A stretch of DNA of 17,682 nt from JAPUIN01 sp041580375. GTDB lineage: Bacteria; Acidobacteriota; Polarisedimenticolia; Gp22-AA2. The position numbers and the translations under genes were made by a program. The stretch is from the NCBI GenBank assembly GCA_041580375.1, contig JBFGDZ010000067.1, positions 1 through 17,682 of the forward strand, given 5' to 3'. The notes below the pieces were generated by a model. It was given only the letters and a program-made list of their open reading frames with translations. It was not told where the DNA came from and made no database searches. Numbering within the stretch: the first letter of the stretch is position 1; each line of letters begins with the position of its first letter. This document shows, piece after piece, positions 13,478 through 17,682 of the stretch.

Positions 13478-14692
13478 ATGAAGCGACCGAAGACGTGGCT
13501 TCCGGGTGCCGCTCTCACCATTCTGTGTGCCACCGCGACGTGCCTCGTTCCGGGCTGCGCGCCGGACCGGGCTCCGGGGAACCGCCCGGGATCCGCTTCA
13601 CGGACGGGCCCCCCGCAGTCGATCGGGCCGGGGGAGGGCGAGCTCTCCATCGTCACCTGGGCCGGTTACGTCGAGCGGGGCGAGACCGACCCGCAGTTCG
13701 ACTGGGTCACGCCGTTCGAGAAGGAAACCGGCTGCAAGGTCGGTACCAAGATCGCGGCCACGTCGGACGAGATGGTCGCCCTGATGAACGAGGGGGGCTT
13801 CGATCTGGTGACCGCCTCGGGGGACGCCAGCCTGCGCCTCATCTCGGGCGGCCGGGTCCAGCCGATCAACATCGCTCTCGTGCCCGGGTGGAACTCCATC
13901 GATCCGCGGCTGCAGAACGCGCCGTGGCACACGGTCGGCGGAACGCACTTCGGCGTGCCGTATCAGTGGGGATCCAACGTCCTCGCCTACAACACGAAGG
14001 TGTTTCCAGCGCCGCCGGACAGCTGGAAGGTCGTCTTCCAGGAGATGAAACTGCCCGACGGCCGGTCGAACCGCGGGAGGGTGCAGGCGTTCGACGGGCC
14101 GATCTACGTCGCGGACGCGGCGCTCTACCTCATGCATCACAGGCCCGAACTGGGCATCCGGGATCCCTACGCCCTCGATCACAATCAGTTCGATGCCGCC
14201 ATCGATCTCCTGCGCCAGCAGCGCACCATCGTCGGACGCTACTGGCACGATGCGATCACGCAGGTGGACGATTTCGTCAACGAGGGCCTGGCGGCCAGCA
14301 GCTCCTGGCCGTTCCAGGTCAATCTCCTGCAGGCCCGTGGGGAGCCGATCGCCAGCGTCATCCCGATCGAGGGTGCCACGGGCTGGGCCGACACCACGAT
14401 GATGCACGTCGACGCCCGGCACCCGAACTGCGCCTACATGTGGTTCGAGCACTCGATCTCCGCGAAGACCCAGGGGGATCTGGCCGCCTGGTTCGGCTCG
14501 GTGCCCGCCGTCCCCGCCGCCTGCCGCGGAAACGCCCTGCTCGGCGAGGGCGGTTGCGAGCGGAACGGCGCGGGCAACTTCGAGAAGATCCACTTCTGGA
14601 GGACGCCGGTCGCGGATTGCGGCGGCGGCCGGCAGTGCGTTCCGTACCACGAGTGGGTGACGAAATACATCGCGGTGATCGGTGGCCGGTGA
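13478..14692 (+). CDS. ydcS: ABC transporter substrate-binding lipoprotein, YdcS-like
   Basis: This 404-residue extracytoplasmic binding protein belongs to the spermidine/putrescine class. Residues 1-27 form a lipoprotein-like signal ending VPGC (Cys27), so it is probably anchored; the proline in the lipobox is unusual. The mature domain follows the YdcS pattern closely: IVTWAGYVERG (58-68), DWVTPFEKETGC, TSDEMVALM, FDLVTASGDASLRL, GVPYQWGSN, RVQAFDGPIY, GWADTTMMH and AAWFGSVPAVP, ending at IGGR. E. coli YdcS is of similar length and has been linked to putrescine uptake and to polyhydroxybutyrate synthesis; the ligand here is not proven. The start at ATG 13478 has AGGAGG 10 bases before it; an in-frame ATG/GTG extension to 13445 lacks this. 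The gene overlaps the ATPase start by 11 bp. Confidence 0.92.
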   Translation: MKRPKTWLPGAALTILCATATCLVPGCAPDRAPGNRPGSASRTGPPQSIGPGEGELSIVTWAGYVERGETDPQFDWVTPFEKETGCKVGTKIAATSDEMVALMNEGGFDLVTASGDASLRLISGGRVQPINIALVPGWNSIDPRLQNAPWHTVGGTHFGVPYQWGSNVLAYNTKVFPAPPDSWKVVFQEMKLPDGRSNRGRVQAFDGPIYVADAALYLMHHRPELGIRDPYALDHNQFDAAIDLLRQQRTIVGRYWHDAITQVDDFVNEGLAASSSWPFQVNLLQARGEPIASVIPIEGATGWADTTMMHVDARHPNCAYMWFEHSISAKTQGDLAAWFGSVPAVPAACRGNALLGEGGCERNGAGNFEKIHFWRTPVADCGGGRQCVPYHEWVTKYIAVIGGR

Positions 14693-15728
14693 GGACCTGA
14701 CCCCGGTCGTCCGGTTCACGCGCGTCAGCCGGCACTTCGGCGACGTGCGGGCGGTGGACGACGTCAGCCTCGACATCCGGGACGGCGAATTCTTCTCGAT
14801 GCTCGGACCGTCGGGCTCCGGGAAGACGACCTGCCTGCGCCTCATCGCGGGCTTCGATCGGCCCACGTCCGGGCGCATCGAGCTGCACGGGCTCGATACG
14901 TCCCGGCTTCCTCCCTTCCAGCGCGACGTCAACACGGTCTTCCAGGACTACGCCCTCTTCCCGCACATGTCGGTCGAGGAAAACGTCGCGTACGGCCTCC
15001 GGATCAAGAAGGTTCCGCGCGCCGAAAGAGGCCGGCTCGTCGACGAGATGCTCGATCTCGTGCGGCTGCCCGGGGTCGGGGCCCGCCGGCCCGCGCACCT
15101 GTCGGGAGGGCAGCGGCAGCGCGTGGCCCTGGCGCGCGCCCTGATCAACCGTCCGCGGGTTCTGCTCCTCGACGAACCGCTCGGGGCCCTCGATCTGAAA
15201 CTGCGCCAGCAGATGCAGACCGAGCTGAAGGCGATCCAGGAGCAGCTCCGGATCACCTTCGTGTACGTGACGCACGATCAGGAGGAGGCGCTCGCCATGA
15301 GCGATCGCCTGGCCGTCTTCCACCTGGGGCGGGTCGAGCAGGTCGGGACGCCGGCCGAGGTGTACGAGCGGCCCTCCACCTCCTTCGTCGCCAATTTCGT
15401 CGGACTGAGCAACCTGATCGAGGGAGCGGCGGCGTCGGCGATCGCCGGCTCGCCCGCGCCGTTCTCCATCCGGCCGGAGAAGATCCTCCTGCTCGCGCCG
15501 GGCGATGCGGTCCCTCCGGACTCCTGCTCGGTCGGCGGGCGGATCCGCGACGCGGTCTATCTGGGGATGCACACGCGGTATCTCGTGGAGATCGACGGCG
15601 GCGCCGTGCTCACCGTGATCGCGCAGAACCTGAACGCGGCCGCCGTCGACGTCCACGCCGCGCGCGGCCGCGCGGTCCGCCTCGCCTGGCCGCGCGCGCA
15701 CAACCGGCGCATGGAGGAGCGGGGGTGA
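14682..15728 (+). CDS. ydcT: ABC transporter ATP-binding protein, YdcT/PotA-like
   Basis: This 348-residue cytosolic ATPase powers the YdcUV importer. It has Walker A GPSGSGKT (42-49), Q-loop Gln88, signature LSGGQRQR (140-147), Walker B LLLDEP (161-166), D-loop GALD and switch His198 in YVTHDQEEA. A C-terminal TOBE-like beta domain starts around residue 250 (IEGAAASAIAG, FSIRPEKILLL), as in PotA/FbpC-type import ATPases. The start is GTG 14682, giving an 11-bp overlap with ydcS; no closer start codon precedes the conserved VVRFTRVSRHFG. The stop overlaps the next start by 4 bp (GTGA). All catalytic residues are present. Confidence 0.93.
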   Translation: MAGEDLTPVVRFTRVSRHFGDVRAVDDVSLDIRDGEFFSMLGPSGSGKTTCLRLIAGFDRPTSGRIELHGLDTSRLPPFQRDVNTVFQDYALFPHMSVEENVAYGLRIKKVPRAERGRLVDEMLDLVRLPGVGARRPAHLSGGQRQRVALARALINRPRVLLLDEPLGALDLKLRQQMQTELKAIQEQLRITFVYVTHDQEEALAMSDRLAVFHLGRVEQVGTPAEVYERPSTSFVANFVGLSNLIEGAAASAIAGSPAPFSIRPEKILLLAPGDAVPPDSCSVGGRIRDAVYLGMHTRYLVEIDGGAVLTVIAQNLNAAAVDVHAARGRAVRLAWPRAHNRRMEERG

Positions 15729-16633
15729 GCCGCCGCGCCCTGTCCACGTTCCTCTTCCTGCGGCCGCGTCTCACCCTCGTCCTGCTGATCGCCCCGCCGC
15801 TCCTCTGGCTCGGCGTCGTCTATCTGGGATCGCTCCTCTCGCTCGTCGTCCAGTCGTTCTTTCACCTGGACGATTTCACGGGACGGGTCATCAGGCGGTT
15901 CACGCTCGACACGTACCGCGACCTGTTCACGGCCGCGAACATGGACATCGTGGTCCGGACCGCGACGATGGCGGGGGCCGTCACGGTGGCCGCGGCGGTC
16001 CTCGCGTTTCCCCTCGCCTACTACATGGCGCGCTACGCGACGCCGCGGATGAGGGCGGCGCTCACGCTCGCCGTGCTCCTGCCCCTCTGGTCCAGCTACC
16101 TGGTGCGGGTCTATTCGTGGAAGCTGATCCTGGCGAAGGAGGGCGTGCTCAGCTGGATCGTGGAGCGGGTCGGTCTGGGCCGGCTGCTCGAAGGCCTCCT
16201 CGCCCTGCCGGTGATCGGCGGACCGTCCCTCTCGGTCTCCGCGATCGGGACGTTCCTCGCTTTCCTCTACGTCTGGCTTCCGTACATGATTCTGCCGATC
16301 GAGGCGGCCCTTGAGCGGGTGCCGCGCTCCCTTCTCGAGGCTTCGAGCGATCTGGGCGCCCGGCCCTTCCACACGTTCCGGCGCGTGACCCTGCCGCTCG
16401 CCTTCCCCGGCATCGTGGCCGGATCGATCTTCACCTTCTCGCTCACGCTCGGGGACTTCATCGTGCCCGGCACGCTCGGCAACTCGAGCCTGTTCATCGG
16501 GCAGGCGGTCCTGGCCCACCAGGGGACGGCGGGCAACATCCCGCTGGCGGCGGCGTTCACCGTCGTCCCCATGGCGATCATGGGGCTCTATCTTCTCGCG
16601 GCGAAGCGTCTGGGGGCGTTCGATGCGCTCTGA
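15725..16633 (+). CDS. ydcU: ABC transporter permease, YdcU/PotB-like
   Basis: This 302-residue inner-membrane permease has about six hydrophobic segments (near residues 18-42, 76-100, 111-130, 170-192, 224-246 and 275-293). The cytoplasmic EAA loop EASSDLGARPFHTFRRVTLP (205-224) docks on the ATPase. LPLWSSYLVRVYSW (119-132) and LGDFIVPGTLG are typical of PotB/YdcU. The start is GTG 15725, overlapping the ydcT stop by 4 bp, with GGAGGAG a few bases upstream. It should pair with the next permease as a heterodimer. Confidence 0.92.
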   Translation: MSRRALSTFLFLRPRLTLVLLIAPPLLWLGVVYLGSLLSLVVQSFFHLDDFTGRVIRRFTLDTYRDLFTAANMDIVVRTATMAGAVTVAAAVLAFPLAYYMARYATPRMRAALTLAVLLPLWSSYLVRVYSWKLILAKEGVLSWIVERVGLGRLLEGLLALPVIGGPSLSVSAIGTFLAFLYVWLPYMILPIEAALERVPRSLLEASSDLGARPFHTFRRVTLPLAFPGIVAGSIFTFSLTLGDFIVPGTLGNSSLFIGQAVLAHQGTAGNIPLAAAFTVVPMAIMGLYLLAAKRLGAFDAL

Positions 16634-17447
16634 CCCGGGCGGGAAGGCGCCGATCGGATTGAAGGCCGCGGTGGCGGCCGTGCTTCTCTTCCTGCACCTG
16701 CCGTTCGGGATCATCCTGCTCTACGCGTTCACGACGGAGGACGCGTCCTTCAGGTTCCCTCCGCCGGGGCTCACGCTGGACTGGCTCGGCGTCGCGTGGA
16801 ACCGGCCCGACATCTGGGCCGCGCTGGGCCTGTCGCTCCGGATCGCCGCCCTGGCCACCGCGGCGGCCCTCGTCCTCGGCACGCTGGCGGCCGCCGCCGT
16901 TCACCGGACCCGGTTCTTCGGGCGCGAGGCGGTGTCGTTCCTGCTGCTGCTCCCGATCGCCCTGCCGGGCATCGTGACCGGGATCGCGCTCCGCTCCGCC
17001 ATGAGCCTGATGGAGATCCCGTTCAGCCTCTGGACCATCGTGATCGGCCACGCCACGTTCTGCGTCGTGGTCGTCTACAACAACGTGCTGGCCCGGCTGC
17101 GCCGCACGCCGGCGTCCCAGACGGAGGCCTCGATGGACCTCGGGGCGACCGGCTTCCAGACCTTCCGGCACGTGCTCCTGCCGAACCTCGCGACCGCGCT
17201 CGTGGCCGGAGGCATGCTGGCGTTCGCCCTGTCGTTCGACGAGGTGATCGTGACCACGTTCACGGCGGGACAGCAGCAGACGCTGCCGATCTGGATGCTC
17301 AACCAGCTCACGCGGCCGCGACAGCGGCCGGTCACCAACGTCGTCGCCGTGTTCGTGGTCCTCGCGACGTCCGTGCCGATCCTGCTGGCGCACTATCTGA
17401 CGCGCGACGTCAGCGGGACGCGGCGCTCACGCGCTGCCGGGCGGTGA
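16623..17447 (+). CDS. ydcV: ABC transporter permease, YdcV/PotC-like
   Basis: This 274-residue inner-membrane permease is the second half of the translocation pore. Hydrophobic segments lie near residues 15-36, 66-93, 103-123, 136-156, 187-212 and 238-258. The EAA loop EASMDLGATGFQTFRHVLLP (168-187) is intact. The PotC/YdcV-type stretch LSFDEVIVTTFTAGQQQTLP (203-222) confirms the subfamily. ATG 16623 overlaps the ydcU stop by 11 bp, the same overlap as ydcS-ydcT. It ends the operon; 15 bp separate it from a convergent gene. Confidence 0.92.
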   Translation: MRSDPGGKAPIGLKAAVAAVLLFLHLPFGIILLYAFTTEDASFRFPPPGLTLDWLGVAWNRPDIWAALGLSLRIAALATAAALVLGTLAAAAVHRTRFFGREAVSFLLLLPIALPGIVTGIALRSAMSLMEIPFSLWTIVIGHATFCVVVVYNNVLARLRRTPASQTEASMDLGATGFQTFRHVLLPNLATALVAGGMLAFALSFDEVIVTTFTAGQQQTLPIWMLNQLTRPRQRPVTNVVAVFVVLATSVPILLAHYLTRDVSGTRRSRAAGR

Positions 17448-17462
17448 ACGACGGGGACCGTT

Positions 17463-17682
17463 CTACTGATGATCGCGGGGGATCGTGTCCTCCCAGGTCT
17501 TCTCGCGCACGAGCGTTCCGTTTCTGAGCAGGCGCCGCGTGTAGGTGTAGTGGAAGTTTTCCGCGTCGCTGCGGAACCACAGCGCGGCCTCCCAGGTGAG
17601 CGTGCGGTCCTCCAGCTCGACCGTCTGGCGGTGCTCGCCGCGCAGCGAGGTGCGGTCGGGGCGGTCGTTCGACGTCTCGTGC
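17463..17682 (-). CDS. C-terminal fragment, probably CocE/NonD-family hydrolase
   Basis: A minus-strand frame enters from the right edge and ends at TAG 17465-17463, giving about 72 residues. They include RQTVELEDRTLTWEAALWFR, then SDAENFHYTYTRRLLRNG, and end in KTWEDTIPRDHQ. A terminal beta-sandwich with FH...(R/L)NG...W...IPRD is what I would expect at the end of CocE/NonD (S15-like) serine hydrolases. The catalytic domain is outside the window, so the assignment rests on this tail alone. The window cuts the gene; it is not a pseudogene on present evidence. Confidence 0.5.
   Translation of the reverse strand, partial: HETSNDRPDRTSLRGEHRQTVELEDRTLTWEAALWFRSDAENFHYTYTRRLLRNGTLVREKTWEDTIPRDHQ

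Noticed and set aside
13598..14935. 445-codon minus-strand open frame antisense to ydcS and ydcT
   Set aside because: Composition is that of a shadow frame; both genes beneath it have clear family motifs.
1..17682. Mobile element, CRISPR array, tRNA or prophage signals
   Set aside because: No direct-repeat arrays, transposase or integrase motifs, or cloverleaf-like sequences were found; composition appears even throughout.

Overview
The window is high-GC DNA (about two thirds G+C by eye) packed with protein genes. It has short intergenic gaps and many 1-11 bp gene overlaps. The organism looks like a diderm bacterium: there is a Tat-exported periplasmic nitrate reductase with a c-type cytochrome, and two proteins have lipobox signal peptides. 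I cannot name a phylum from sequence alone; Acidobacteriota-like or other soil and sediment high-GC lineages are only a guess. I found no rRNA, tRNA, CRISPR array, insertion sequence or integrase gene.

Layout, left to right. (1) A minus-strand group runs from 1903 down to 1: a phosphofructokinase with the residues of the pyrophosphate-dependent type, a small zinc-ribbon protein, and a zincin-like metallopeptidase cut by the window edge. (2) Divergent from it, with start codons 12 bp apart, is one gene (1916-3373) that fuses an inositol-monophosphatase-family phosphatase to a uridine-kinase-like P-loop kinase. (3) Two minus-strand genes follow: an unrecognised exported protein with a duplicated motif, and an M20-family amidase of the carbamoylase/allantoate amidohydrolase type with an unusual membrane-anchor-like N-terminus. 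(4) A tight plus-strand operon (6001-9811) encodes an N-formylglutamate-amidohydrolase-family protein, a QEGLA/DUF1704 metallopeptidase, and a glutathione-synthetase-like ATP-grasp ligase. The peptidase carries the HExxxH motif known from the eukaryotic tubulin tyrosine carboxypeptidase MATCAP. (5) A minus-strand napDAB operon (13339-9808) encodes a minimal periplasmic nitrate reductase and shares a CTAG double stop with the preceding operon. (6) Divergent from nap is a complete ydcSTUV-type polyamine-class ABC importer (13478-17447). (7) At the right edge is the C-terminus of a minus-strand protein, probably a CocE/NonD-type hydrolase.

How the genes work together. NapD should chaperone NapA, NapA reduces nitrate, and NapB delivers electrons; no quinol-oxidising NapC or NapGH lies in the window. 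YdcS-T-U-V form a binding protein, an ATPase and two permeases. The strongest candidate for an undescribed system is the 6001-9811 trio, which pairs an amino-acid ligase, a peptidase and an amide hydrolase and might build and trim a peptide or protein-terminal modification. That role is inference. The phosphatase-kinase fusion is the second notable architecture.
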